From: JAJFTV01 sp964426355
Lineage (GTDB): Bacteria; Chloroflexota; Anaerolineae; Anaerolineales; Anaerolineaceae
Assembly (NCBI GenBank): GCA_964426355.1
Contig: CAYRRA010000018.1
Span: 1-34,820 of the forward strand
Direction: 5' to 3'
Length of the DNA stretch: 34,820 bases
Positions 6,937-15,761 of this stretch are shown one piece after another (position 1 is the stretch's first letter; each line of letters opens with the position of its first letter). Position numbers and translations under genes: made by a program. Under the pieces are notes generated by a model. The model searched no databases, had not been told where the DNA came from, and worked only from the letters and a program-made list of their open reading frames with translations.

Positions 6937-7752
6937 CTAAAACAAGCTATCGTAATCCACTTTCTCAAAAACCTTCAGTTTCCCCCCAATGGTAGCGTCC
7001 AGCACTTGCCGCCCGGCAGCTTCATAACAGGCTTTCGCCATACGGTACGACCGCTCCCAGTTTTCCAGGTCAGGGAGCTGCCAGCGCATCCCCTTGCCAA
7101 AATAACCAGGATGGAAATGGTCTGTATCATCCCCCTCTGAAATCACAGTTTCATTAGGTTTTCCCTGCGCAGAATAACTGTGATCTACACCGATTAAAAT
7201 AACCTGCTCAAACCCCAAATGAAAAGCCAGTTGCAAACCGACATAGGTCACTGTTCCCCCTTCCCATACCCTGCCACAAATATCTCCGGAGAACTTTGGT
7301 CCGGTGTAAGTTGAATGGATATACATTAGATCAGGTGCTGGGTTCAGCCACTTTCGCGAGCGCCAGGAGATCAATTTGGGCATCCCAAGCGCACGAATCT
7401 GTTCGGCGGACTGTTCTACCACAAGATCATTGAGGGTAAGGTAATAGCTGGTTTCAAAACCCAGCTCTTCAAAACCCAGAAAAAGCCTGTTCATACCGAT
7501 GGTGAACTCGCCTCGTAGTTTAGTTAAATCTGTCTTACGCAGGCTGGGTCCATTGCCTATCAAAAAACAGCGTTCTCCTCTGTGAATATCTTTGAGATCA
7601 GAAAGTTTGCTAACCGATTCTCGCCGCCATGGGTGAAATGCAGCCGTAAATCCATCCGGAATCCTCAGAAACGAATCGTAACAATTTTTGATGAAAGAGA
7701 GCAAAGGGGCAGGCAGATTATTTTTTAAACCATCTTTGAATCGGTGCATCAT
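6937..7752 (-). CDS. DUF115 / MptE-like protein
   Basis: 271 residues. CFLIGNGPSLRKTDL (near residue 90) is the nucleotide-binding signature of DUF115 proteins, and VILIGVDHSYSAQGKP (near residue 190) is the second hallmark. Archaeal relatives are 6-hydroxymethylpterin diphosphokinases (MptE); bacterial relatives are often encoded beside surface glycan genes, and fold similarity to sialyltransferase-like proteins has been proposed. No pterin or glycan gene stands next to this copy, so the substrate remains open. Two ATG codons lie in tandem at the start (7752 and 7749); upstream AAGGA is present. The final residues before TAG are VDYDSLF. It seems to be monocistronic, with a REP-like palindrome in its upstream region. 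Confidence 0.7.
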   Translation of the reverse strand: MMHRFKDGLKNNLPAPLLSFIKNCYDSFLRIPDGFTAAFHPWRRESVSKLSDLKDIHRGERCFLIGNGPSLRKTDLTKLRGEFTIGMNRLFLGFEELGFETSYYLTLNDLVVEQSAEQIRALGMPKLISWRSRKWLNPAPDLMYIHSTYTGPKFSGDICGRVWEGGTVTYVGLQLAFHLGFEQVILIGVDHSYSAQGKPNETVISEGDDTDHFHPGYFGKGMRWQLPDLENWERSYRMAKACYEAAGRQVLDATIGGKLKVFEKVDYDSLF

Positions 7753-7816
7753 TGACAGGATCCTTGTGAGGTATAGGATGAAGAAATTTTACCATGTGGG
7801 CTCAACATAGCCTGAA

Positions 7817-7865
7817 TCGCTGCGGGATGAATCCCGCAGCGACCAACGACACCGGATAAATCCGG
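7817..7865. repeat. REP-like tandem palindromes
   Basis: Two hairpins in the gap between two minus-strand genes. The first is a perfect 12-bp stem with a 2-nt loop (tcgctgcgggat / atcccgcagcga, 7817-7842). The second is ccggat-aa-atccgg (7852-7865). Paired short palindromes in an intergenic space are typical of repetitive extragenic palindromic units. It may also help end the minus-strand transcript of the 7919-9700 gene, although no T tract follows. Confidence 0.55.
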
Positions 7866-7918
7866 CTCTACTCAAAATATGCTTTTCTTGAACAATCCCA
7901 ACAGGAACAAATAGTATT

Positions 7919-9700
7919 CTATTCCCTGTTCTTGAGCACCTCCAGAAGCTGCGCAGCGGCTTCTTCCGGTCCTTTGCGTTCCCAGCCGCCAACCCCCAGG
8001 CGCGTCCTGAGTTGACCCACAAAAAGCCCCTTGCGATAAAACTGTTCGAAATACCGCTGTGCAATCTCATCATGCAGCTTTGTGTACTGCTGCGGACCGA
8101 AGACGTTCACAAAATACGTATGCACCAGCCCGGTGGAAGAAGTGGTACCCTTGCTCATCGCCGTGCCCTCGCGAAAAACCTGCAAAGCCTGCTCAGGACT
8201 GGTGATCTGCTCCAATACCGGGTGTTCTTCATCCACCAGCTCATAGTTGTTGGCATACAAGATCATATCCACCGGATAGCCCCTGACGATGTTCTCGTAA
8301 GTGGTCACCGGCAGAATCACGCGCGCATTGACCACGCCGGGGTTCATGATGATGGCGCGGTCGAGCTGACCAAAAGCGTAACCGGGCGGCAGGTCATCCA
8401 GCCGGACGAATGCGCCTACCTCTGTGCCGTAGCCCACCACATTCCCTGAAGCATCCATATCCAGCGAGCCCATATCATCGGCAATCACCGTCATCTCGCT
8501 GATTTCATCTGCACCGATTTTCCTGAAAGCCTCCAGCGTCTCCGATTTTCCCGCACCCGTATCCCCAAAAATCAGCAAATTGGCGCACTGGTTATCCCGC
8601 AAACGCAAGCGCATCATTGCACCGTGAAATGGCATTCGCCCGGTTTTCATCACCTTGATGTTGTGCAGCGTCAGGATCATTTTTTTCAGATATCCAAAAT
8701 AACCGTATTCATCCTGGCACGGGATCGCCCCCAACAACACATCATGCTCTGGATCGTCGTAAAACACCGTGGGCATACAATCAAAGGCATCCAGCGAGCC
8801 TTCCGGCACACCGTACAAGAAAATCGCATCTGCCTTCTTTTGCAATGCCTCCTCATCCGCCAGTTCAAACAGGTTACACAATGCAAAGCCCAATTCAAAG
8901 AACCGCTCATGAAAATAAACCAGGATCAACTGTTCACCCACCCTGGCAGGATAGCATAGCCATTCCGCAGCACAAATTTCCATTTGCTCCAATGGGTTCC
9001 GATCCACACGAACAAAACTACCCGTGCGCTTGTTCATCGGTGGGTTCACCAAGAGCGGTGGATACAACAAGACCTGGCGGATCACCGGAACATTCTTCAG
9101 TTTTTCAAAAGAGCCTTTCAGATGTTGCAACGGTTTGGGCAGCGCAATTGCGGCGATCTCCGCGCCAGCACTCACCTGGCGGTAAATGCTGGGGTGCATT
9201 CCGCTGATGTTCTCCTGGATGTGACGGTAGATGCTGCGCACCAGGTGCGTCAGCGTCTCAATCGTGGCGTTGAAGGTACGATATGGGCGCTTGTCGAGCA
9301 CATCCCCTTCCGAATCGCAGACGATGAAACGCTCAAACTCGCGCCAGAAATCATACAGACGTTCAACATATTCGTATAACACCTCTGGCTGATCCAGAAA
9401 GGTGCGTTTATCATTGAACACTTTCACTGCCCATTCCAATGGCATTTGTTCAAGCACCTGGAGCACGCGGATTAATTCATCCACCTGCTTTTCTTCCACC
9501 GCTTTGCTCCGGTCCATGCCGAACAAAACCATCAAGGGCGATTTCTTTCTTTCCAGCTGCCTGACCTGTTTCAGAACCACCTCCCGAAACAACTCACTGG
9601 TCAGCAGTTCTTCAGACGTCTCACATGCTCTGCCTTTTAAGCGGATAATTACCTTGTGGTCAATAAACTTATACTGATCCCACAGATTCTTTTGCAACAT
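7919..9700 (-). CDS. P-loop protein of the HPr kinase / PEP carboxykinase superfamily, function unknown
   Basis: 593 residues. A Walker A motif GDTGAGKSETLEAF lies at residues 379-392, and VIADDMGSLDMD at 405-416 resembles the VADD strand of HPr kinases and PEPCKs. The 360 residues before the P-loop are not similar to a domain that I know; they start with a long helical region. After the P-loop, INPGVVNAR-like and NIVRGYPVDMILYANNYE segments could belong to the nucleotide or substrate site. The length and arrangement differ from true ATP-PEPCK (P-loop GLSGTGKTTL) and from HPrK (about 310 residues). Start ATG 9700 has GGAGAGG upstream. It stands alone. Most likely a kinase or ATPase acting on an unknown partner; a role in carbon metabolism is only a guess. 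Confidence 0.6.
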   Translation of the reverse strand: MLQKNLWDQYKFIDHKVIIRLKGRACETSEELLTSELFREVVLKQVRQLERKKSPLMVLFGMDRSKAVEEKQVDELIRVLQVLEQMPLEWAVKVFNDKRTFLDQPEVLYEYVERLYDFWREFERFIVCDSEGDVLDKRPYRTFNATIETLTHLVRSIYRHIQENISGMHPSIYRQVSAGAEIAAIALPKPLQHLKGSFEKLKNVPVIRQVLLYPPLLVNPPMNKRTGSFVRVDRNPLEQMEICAAEWLCYPARVGEQLILVYFHERFFELGFALCNLFELADEEALQKKADAIFLYGVPEGSLDAFDCMPTVFYDDPEHDVLLGAIPCQDEYGYFGYLKKMILTLHNIKVMKTGRMPFHGAMMRLRLRDNQCANLLIFGDTGAGKSETLEAFRKIGADEISEMTVIADDMGSLDMDASGNVVGYGTEVGAFVRLDDLPPGYAFGQLDRAIIMNPGVVNARVILPVTTYENIVRGYPVDMILYANNYELVDEEHPVLEQITSPEQALQVFREGTAMSKGTTSSTGLVHTYFVNVFGPQQYTKLHDEIAQRYFEQFYRKGLFVGQLRTRLGVGGWERKGPEEAAAQLLEVLKNRE

Positions 9701-9800
9701 CGTTTCCTCTCCTTTTCTTCAGCCCATAACCTGCACAAACTGACTGCTCCTTTTCAATGTCCCGACCGGGCACTTAAGTCCATTATTATAACAAATCCAT

Positions 9801-9836
9801 AAAAATAACCGCCCTGCAAAAAGCTGCAGGACGGTT
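9801..9836 (-). terminator. Terminator of the peptide-transport operon
   Basis: Read on the minus strand: stem aaccgtcctgca / tgcagggcggtt with one mismatch, 6-nt loop, then a short T-rich tract (attttta). It lies 29 bp after the binding-protein stop codon. Confidence 0.7.
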
Positions 9837-9864
9837 AAAAAGGGTAGTTTAGTTCGAAACAGGT

Positions 9865-11550
9865 TTACGGAACCAACCAGACATTGTTAGCGCCGGTGAC
9901 AAGGTTCAAACTGCCTGTTGAACCGTGATAGTCCATCACTTTACTGTTTACAATTTCTGCAGCAGCGGTAAAGCCCAGGGTGAACAAGGGGTAATCCTGG
10001 AAGATCATTTCCTGAGCACGGCGGAGCACATCATCACGCTCCAGGGGGTCAACAATGTAATTGGCGCCATCCAGCATGGTGGCTGCTTCTTCATTGGAAT
10101 AACCCAACTGGTATGAGAGACCGTTTGTGCCCCAGAGGGCATTCAAACCACCATCACCGCAGAAACCGGAGTGGAACATGATGTCGGGGGGATTGCCGCC
10201 ATAGTAGTCATCAATCCAGGTGCCAAACTCAACCTGCGTCAGGGTGGCATCTGCGCCGAACTCCTGCAGTTGGGTCAAAACAGCGGTAGCAATATCGGGC
10301 ATGGGGGACGAGTTCCAGATTTCCATGTTGAAGGTCAGGGTCTGACCGTCTTTTTCCCAGATACTGTTGGCATTCTTTGCCCAGCCAGCGTCCGTCAATA
10401 CCTGTGCTGCCAGTTCGGGGTCATAGGTCATGTATTTTTCACAAAGGTTCTCATCGTAGCCTGGCACACCGGGTCCAGCCGTGCCACAGCCGCCCACATA
10501 CAAACCACCAACCACGGTTTTCATGATCAGAGCGCCATCTACAGCATGGGCGATCGCTTTGCGCACTTCATATTGTGCCAGCAGCGGGTTTGTCATATTG
10601 AACTGGACATAGTAGTTGAAGGGGCACGGGTCAACCAGTTGAACAAAATCCTCGTTGCCCTCAAACTGCTCAACAATGGATGTGGTCAATGTAACCATAG
10701 AATAGATTTCGCCGGCTTCCAACGCAATACCAGCAACGGTTTCATCAGGGATGATTTTGATAACGATGCCATCTACATTCGGCACAACCCAATGGTCTTC
10801 ATTCGCGCTCAGCGTGACCGATTCATCAGGAATGTATTCATCCATCTGGAACGGTCCTGAGCCAATCGGGTGGGTGCTCCACAGATCGCCGAAGTGTTCT
10901 ACTGCTTCCTGGGGCAGGATGCCTGCACCGGTGATACCGCGACCCATGACGAACAGGAGAGCATCCGGGTTCTTCAGATTGAGGCGGACGGTGTAATCAT
11001 CAATGGCTTCTACCGATTCAAAGTTTTGCAGGTAATCAGAGGGTGCCTGGGTGCCTTCAACGGTCGCCATGCGCTCCAGCGAATAAACAACATCTGAAGC
11101 GACCACTTCGCGGGCTTCACCTTCGGCAAAGACTTCATTTCCATCCTGGAAATAAACGCCCTGGCGCAGATGGAAGACCACTGATTTGCCTTCGTTTTCA
11201 TATTCCCATGATTCTGCCAAGTCGGGGATAATCGAGCCATTCGCGCCCAAGCGGAACAGGAAGCTATAAACCAGGGAAGCCACATGGAAGGAAGGCGTAT
11301 CCACAATGAAAGGTGGGTCAAAATGAACCAGAACACCTTCATGCCAGTACAGCGTGCCGCCTTTGATTACTTCAGATTCTTCTTCCTCTGCTGCGGGGGC
11401 TTCTTCTACAGATACTTCCTCGGCAGGTGCAGTTTCTTCTTCTGCCACTGCTTCTTCGACTGCCGGCTCAACGGCTTCTGGTTTACAGGCGGTCAGCAGC
11501 AAAGAACCGATCACCATCAAACCAATCAACACAACTAAAAGCTTTTTCAT
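9865..11550 (-). CDS. ABC transporter substrate-binding lipoprotein, family 5 (peptide/nickel type)
   Basis: 561 residues. The signal peptide ends in the lipobox LLTAC (Cys22), so it is an anchored extracellular binding protein. Residues 23-62 are an acidic Glu/Ala-rich tether. The rest follows the SBP family 5 plan: GGTLYWHEG start of the mature fold, PDLAESWEYENEGKSVVFHLRQGVYF is the usual first-lobe region, then LNLKNPDALLF, IGSGPFQ, YEVRKAIAHAVDG and a C-terminal LFTLGF. Such proteins bind oligopeptides, dipeptides or other small ligands; two peptidases in this locus favour peptides. It is the last gene of the minus-strand operon, 94 bp after the permease and with its own strong AGGAG, as is common for a protein needed in excess. 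Start ATG 11550. Confidence 0.92.
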   Translation of the reverse strand: MKKLLVVLIGLMVIGSLLLTACKPEAVEPAVEEAVAEEETAPAEEVSVEEAPAAEEEESEVIKGGTLYWHEGVLVHFDPPFIVDTPSFHVASLVYSFLFRLGANGSIIPDLAESWEYENEGKSVVFHLRQGVYFQDGNEVFAEGEAREVVASDVVYSLERMATVEGTQAPSDYLQNFESVEAIDDYTVRLNLKNPDALLFVMGRGITGAGILPQEAVEHFGDLWSTHPIGSGPFQMDEYIPDESVTLSANEDHWVVPNVDGIVIKIIPDETVAGIALEAGEIYSMVTLTTSIVEQFEGNEDFVQLVDPCPFNYYVQFNMTNPLLAQYEVRKAIAHAVDGALIMKTVVGGLYVGGCGTAGPGVPGYDENLCEKYMTYDPELAAQVLTDAGWAKNANSIWEKDGQTLTFNMEIWNSSPMPDIATAVLTQLQEFGADATLTQVEFGTWIDDYYGGNPPDIMFHSGFCGDGGLNALWGTNGLSYQLGYSNEEAATMLDGANYIVDPLERDDVLRRAQEMIFQDYPLFTLGFTAAAEIVNSKVMDYHGSTGSLNLVTGANNVWLVP

Positions 11551-11644
11551 CTCTATCTCCTAATCAATCATCTTTTTGTAATACACATCAAATGTTATCT
11601 GGTTCAAGCTGGAAAAATTTCGCATTTACTCCTTTCTGATTTGG

Positions 11645-12529
11645 TTACACCTTGAGCGTGCGCGGGTCAAAAGCATCCCGCAGCGCATCACCCACAAAAT
11701 TGATCGCCAGTACAGTAAGCATGATGGCAACCCCTGGCGCAATCGACATGACCGGGTATTGACGCAGGTATGGTTTGGCTTCCGAAAGCATAGCTCCCCA
11801 TTCTGCGGTAGGCGGCTGTGCACCCATCCCCAGGAAGCTCAAACCAGATGCAGCCAGGATCGCAGTGGCAATCCCAAAAGTAGCTTGAACGATTACCACG
11901 CTCAAGCACCCGGGTAACACATGCCTGAAAATGATCCTCCCGCTGCGTGCCCCCACCACGCGTGCAGCCAGGATATACTCCTGTTCCTTGACCGAAAGCA
12001 CCATACCGCGCACCATGCGGGTGTACTCCACCCACACCACGCCACCCAGCACCAGCATCATGTTGGTCAGGCTAGGTCCGATCAGCGAGACAATCGCAAT
12101 GGAGAGAATCAGGAAGGGGAATGCCATAATGATGTCCACCATGCGCTGAATGACCAGGTCGATCAACCCGCCAAAGTAGCCCGATACGGCACCCAGGGAG
12201 ACCCCCACCACCAGGGCAATCCCCTGCACGATGAAACCAACAACCAACGATATGCGGCTGCCGTAAATCAGGCGGCTCAGCACATCGCGCCCCAGTTTAT
12301 CGGTGCCCAGCCAGTGTGAATTAGAAGGCTGTTCAAGGCTATGCTCCAGATCCATCCCTCTCGGATCATACGGTGCCACATACGGGGCAAAAATCGCCAG
12401 CAGAGCCATCAGCCCCAACAGTGTGAAGCCCATTACCGCCATGCGGTTGTGCGCCACCTGCCGCCATTTATCCAGCCAGGGATTGGTTGGCTGGTATTTT
12501 TTCTCGGACGTGTTTTCCAATTGGATCAT
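11645..12529 (-). CDS. Peptide-type ABC permease, DppC/OppC family
   Basis: 294 residues. The N-terminal cytoplasmic segment and first helix (NRMAVMGFTLLGLMALLAIFAPY) are the OppC_N module, followed by HWLGTDKLGRDVLSRLIYGSR, a hallmark of the DppC side. The core has five further membrane helices and the EAA-type loop EYILAARVVGARSGRIIFRHVLP that docks to the ATPase. It ends DAFDPRTLKV, typical for the family. It follows the DppB-type gene after only 8 bp, with AGGTGA spanning the junction, so the two are translated together. No ATPase gene is present in the operon, so the energy source must be encoded elsewhere. Confidence 0.93.
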   Translation of the reverse strand: MIQLENTSEKKYQPTNPWLDKWRQVAHNRMAVMGFTLLGLMALLAIFAPYVAPYDPRGMDLEHSLEQPSNSHWLGTDKLGRDVLSRLIYGSRISLVVGFIVQGIALVVGVSLGAVSGYFGGLIDLVIQRMVDIIMAFPFLILSIAIVSLIGPSLTNMMLVLGGVVWVEYTRMVRGMVLSVKEQEYILAARVVGARSGRIIFRHVLPGCLSVVIVQATFGIATAILAASGLSFLGMGAQPPTAEWGAMLSEAKPYLRQYPVMSIAPGVAIMLTVLAINFVGDALRDAFDPRTLKV

Positions 12530-12537
12530 GAATTCAC

Positions 12538-13485
12538 CTATTCATAACGGATGCGCGGATCAATGAAGGTATACAACACATCCACCAGCAGATTGGCAAT
12601 CAAATAGAAAAAGGAAAAAAGCAGCACGGTGCCCATAATCAACGGGTAATCGCGCCGCATGGTTGCAGTGACTGCCAACCTCCCCAATCCGGGCCAGCCA
12701 AAAATCATTTCGATGATCACCGCACCGCCCAATAAACCAGCAAATTGAATCCCGAACAGCGTGATGATGGGAATCAACGCATTGCGCAGGGCGTGCCGCA
12801 TCAACACGATCCTCTTCTTTTGTCCCTTGGCATGTGCGGTGCGAATGTAATCCTCGTCCAGCACCTCCAGCATGGTAGAACGCATAATGCGAGAATTTAG
12901 CCCCATGATGGCAAACCCCAGGGTGACTGCCGGCAAAACCAGGTATTCCAGCCGTCCGAACAAGGGTCCGCTCCCGCGCCCGGAGGTTGGGAACCAACCC
13001 AGCAGCAGGCTGAAGACCAAAATCAACATGATCCCCATCCAAAAGGCAGGCATTGAAACGCCAAAAAGCGAAAACGCCATCAAACCGTTATCCAGCCACG
13101 AGCCGCGTTTCAACGCAGCCAGGATGCCCAATGGGATGGAAAACAGAATCACAATTAACATGGAAGCAATCGTTAGCTCCAATGTTGCAGGAAAACGGGC
13201 TTTGATTTCATGCAGCACAGGGGCTTTGGTGGTCAGGGATGTGCCAAAATCACCCCGCAGCAAATTGCCCAGGTAACGCCCATACTGAACCATGAAAGGA
13301 TCGTTCAAACCCAATTCTTCGCGCAGCCGTTCGATTTTCACCGGATCCGCTTCGGAAAGTTTCAAACCGTACTGTGCAGTAATGGGATCACCCGGCGCCA
13401 ACCGGATTAAAATGAAGACCACCAGTGTGATTCCAAGCAAAAGGAATGGCACCAGGATCAACCTACGGACAATGTAAGTAAACAT
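12538..13485 (-). CDS. Peptide-type ABC permease, DppB/OppB family
   Basis: 315 residues with six predicted membrane helices. The start MFTYIVRRLILVPFLLLGI and RLAPGDP in the first periplasmic segment are standard for DppB-type permeases. The EAA loop is DEDYIRTAHAKGQKKRIVLMRH, for contact with the ATPase, and the C-terminus is YTFIDPRIRYE. It pairs with the DppC-type protein encoded downstream to form the membrane channel. The carboxypeptidase gene lies 19 bp upstream in the same direction. The Shine-Dalgarno before ATG 13485 is weak, perhaps because ribosomes arrive from the upstream gene. Confidence 0.93.
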   Translation of the reverse strand: MFTYIVRRLILVPFLLLGITLVVFILIRLAPGDPITAQYGLKLSEADPVKIERLREELGLNDPFMVQYGRYLGNLLRGDFGTSLTTKAPVLHEIKARFPATLELTIASMLIVILFSIPLGILAALKRGSWLDNGLMAFSLFGVSMPAFWMGIMLILVFSLLLGWFPTSGRGSGPLFGRLEYLVLPAVTLGFAIMGLNSRIMRSTMLEVLDEDYIRTAHAKGQKKRIVLMRHALRNALIPIITLFGIQFAGLLGGAVIIEMIFGWPGLGRLAVTATMRRDYPLIMGTVLLFSFFYLIANLLVDVLYTFIDPRIRYE

Positions 13486-13504
13486 CTTTGCTCGCTGCGA
13501 TTAA

Positions 13505-14869
13505 TTATTTTACAAGGCTCGCATACAGTAAACCTGCCCCCAACTGCACCCGTACCAGTTTCTGGATCGGAACCACGTCGTATGCCAGCTCTTTTTCTAA
13601 AGCAGATGATTCCTCATCAAACCATTTCTGCGTTGCCTGCAGGGCGTCCACCAGCGCTGATTTCTGACCGGATGCATCCATCTCAGCCTGGATCATGCGG
13701 ACAAACATGCCAATGCTCAACAGGTTGTAAAACCGCCTGACGAGCAGGTTATCGAATTTCTCAGCAACGGTTGCGGGGACATTCAATACAGGATCGTTCC
13801 TTGCCCAGTTTTCCTGCGAAGCCAGGTATTCATCATTGGAAGAAATCCTGTCTTCCATCGTGTCCCGGAACGGCGATTGGATGGTCAGAAAATCCTTGAC
13901 GCGGTCATACTGTTGGCGGAAGAACTCACCATCGGCTTTGCTCTTTTGCAGCCCTTCCAGAACCGCATCACGGCGCAGCATATCCGACGGCGAAGTATTG
14001 TGGATAGCAGGGTTATAAAAATACGGCATTTCGCACACAATGCAGAGAGGATCGCCGAAACGGTTGGCATACGATGTGCTGCTGCCTCCCGATTTGATGA
14101 CCGTCGCCGGGTCTGGTACGCCGTTTTCCTCGAGGAAGTCATAGGCTTTTTCAATGCCCAGTTCGGCAAAAATGGCTTTTGAATAAGTCACCGCATACGG
14201 CACCTCGGCTTCACCGAGATGCAGCGGTAAATCTTGGCTTTCGACAACACGGTAAAAGTCGGGGTAATATTCGGGGATATCGTGCGTCAGGTAAGCATAC
14301 ACCCCGCCAAAACCGGAGTTATGCAAAGAAAAGATGAAATCCGGTCTGACCTCTTCCATCAGCTTCATCAAAGCCTGTGTTTCCGGTAGCGGCTGGTCGA
14401 AATACAGGGTTTTATAATCAATCGGGAAAGTCCATTCCACCTGAAGGTGTCCGGCAGGGCGGAAAAAGTTGCGTGCGTAATTGCTGACCGAGAACGGTCC
14501 TTTGAACCAACCTTCATTCAGGCGTGTCCCATCCACATCGATGCACTTGACAATATACCAGGTATAATCCAACGTCTCGCGTAGTGCATCATCCTCAGCA
14601 AGACGGGCTGAAAGGAATTCCAGCATCAGGCTGCCAATCGGTTCGTTGGGATGCGGCATGGCAAACATCAACCCGGTCTTGCGCCCGCTGCCAATTTTCA
14701 TCGCATGGATCGGATCACCCTGTCTTGAATGTCCGATATGAATCAATTCAACTACTTGCGGGTATTGGCTGGCAAGCTGATGCATGCTGGCATTCAATTC
14801 GTCCACAGTCAGGAATGTTTGATAGTCCGGCACATCTTGCATTAACGCTAATACTTCATCGATATTCAT
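13505..14869 (-). CDS. M14 family zinc carboxypeptidase
   Basis: 454 residues. Zinc ligands of the M14 family can be picked out: H73 and E76 in PHPNEPIG, and H183 in FSLHNSGFGG. E280 in IVCEMPYF is the candidate catalytic Glu. No signal peptide is seen, so it should act in the cytoplasm on imported peptides or on acyl-amino acids; M14 members also include amidases and deacylases. The ~150 C-terminal residues form a mostly helical tail with no known role. The gene lies between the regulator and the permease genes in one operon, which ties it to what the transporter brings in. ATG 14869 with AGGAA upstream. Specificity cannot be read from sequence. Confidence 0.85.
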   Translation of the reverse strand: MNIDEVLALMQDVPDYQTFLTVDELNASMHQLASQYPQVVELIHIGHSRQGDPIHAMKIGSGRKTGLMFAMPHPNEPIGSLMLEFLSARLAEDDALRETLDYTWYIVKCIDVDGTRLNEGWFKGPFSVSNYARNFFRPAGHLQVEWTFPIDYKTLYFDQPLPETQALMKLMEEVRPDFIFSLHNSGFGGVYAYLTHDIPEYYPDFYRVVESQDLPLHLGEAEVPYAVTYSKAIFAELGIEKAYDFLEENGVPDPATVIKSGGSSTSYANRFGDPLCIVCEMPYFYNPAIHNTSPSDMLRRDAVLEGLQKSKADGEFFRQQYDRVKDFLTIQSPFRDTMEDRISSNDEYLASQENWARNDPVLNVPATVAEKFDNLLVRRFYNLLSIGMFVRMIQAEMDASGQKSALVDALQATQKWFDEESSALEKELAYDVVPIQKLVRVQLGAGLLYASLVK

Positions 14870-14902
14870 GAGTTATTCCTGGTGAGAGATTTTTTACCGG
14901 GG

Positions 14903-15625
14903 TTACTCCGGCTTTTGGATGGATTCAAAATATTCTGCCATTTGTCTGCGCTGCCCGGCAAAGGTAAATGCGATGTGTTCTTCGAGCAGCTTGCGCGCCT
15001 GTTTGCCATCGCGTACTTCCAGAGCATCCAGAATGGCATAATGGGTATCGATATCCTTTTGACGACCCACAAGATGGTCGGTGAGTTGTTCGAAACCGAC
15101 GTGGTAAGTAAACATCGATTTCCAGATCAAATCGAGGATGCGGATCAGTTGAGGTTTGCCAGAAGCACGAATAATCATCCAGTGAAATTCCTGGTTGTAA
15201 TGTCGGGCAGTCTCAGCCGATTTTGGGTCCTCATTCTGGCTTGCAAGCAGTACGATGCTGCGCAGATATTCTATTTCTTCCTTTGTAATATTCGCGGCAG
15301 CATCCTCAAACGCCATGCCCTCAAGCGCAGAACGCATGCGGTACAGTTCTTCTTGATCGTCAATGGTAAAGCGTGTCACACGCACTCCGCGATGCGGTTC
15401 ATACTCAGCCACCCCTTCAGCCACCAGGCGTGAAAGCGCTTCTCGCACGGTACGAGCACTGACGCCCAGCTCTTGAGCTAATTCCACCTGGCGAAGAGGT
15501 TCACCGGGCAAAATCCGCCCGCAGATGATGCTGTCATGAATTGCCTGGTACACCACCCCTGGGAGGCTGATGTTTGCCTGCAACTGTTCCTGGAAACGTG
15601 GGTCAATCTTTTTTGGATTCGTCAT
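14903..15625 (-). CDS. GntR family regulator, FCD (FadR-type) subfamily
   Basis: 240 residues. A winged helix-turn-helix covers residues ~20-90, with GVSARTVREALSRLVAEGV as recognition region. The helical FCD ligand domain follows (~100-230), with the conserved RSALEGMAFEDAA start and His residues that commonly hold a metal. It heads the minus-strand operon and is divergent from the M20 peptidase. The perfect palindrome at 15652-15681, centred on TTGTGCACAA, is of the kind bound by FCD regulators and lies at the predicted start of its own transcript, so self-repression is likely. The ligand is probably a peptide, amino acid or product of the two peptidases. ATG 15625 lacks a clear Shine-Dalgarno. 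Confidence 0.92.
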   Translation of the reverse strand: MTNPKKIDPRFQEQLQANISLPGVVYQAIHDSIICGRILPGEPLRQVELAQELGVSARTVREALSRLVAEGVAEYEPHRGVRVTRFTIDDQEELYRMRSALEGMAFEDAAANITKEEIEYLRSIVLLASQNEDPKSAETARHYNQEFHWMIIRASGKPQLIRILDLIWKSMFTYHVGFEQLTDHLVGRQKDIDTHYAILDALEVRDGKQARKLLEEHIAFTFAGQRRQMAEYFESIQKPE

Positions 15626-15651
15626 ATGAAATTTAAGTTTGATTTGATATA

Positions 15652-15681
15652 ATTATGTGCATTGTGCACAATGCACATAAT
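15652..15681. promoter_or_regulatory. 30-bp perfect palindrome, likely GntR operator
   Basis: Each half is ATTATGTGCATTGTG, and the other half is its exact complement; centre between 15666 and 15667. It lies in the 136-bp divergent space, next to the -10 box of the regulator operon and over the possible -35 of the M20 gene, so one bound dimer could control both directions. Confidence 0.8.
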
Positions 15682-15692
15682 GATTATATAAG
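15663..15692 (+). promoter_or_regulatory. Possible promoter of the M20 peptidase gene
   Basis: TTGTGC (15663-15668), 18-nt spacer, TATAAG (15687-15692). The -35 element lies in the palindrome. Weaker than the minus-strand promoter. TATAAT at 15648-15653 is another candidate -10 but has no -35 box. Confidence 0.4.
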
Positions 15693-15711
15693 ATTTAACT
15701 TTTCCTGTCAA
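15683..15711 (-). promoter_or_regulatory. Promoter of the GntR/carboxypeptidase/transporter operon
   Basis: On the minus strand: perfect TTGACA (15711-15706), 17-nt spacer, perfect TATAAT (15688-15683). The start of transcription, about 15676, falls inside the 30-bp palindrome, as expected for a repressed promoter. Confidence 0.82.
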
Positions 15712-15761
15712 CAGGTGCACGACATAAAACCTTTCGATTCACTCAAATTAATGGAGAAAAT

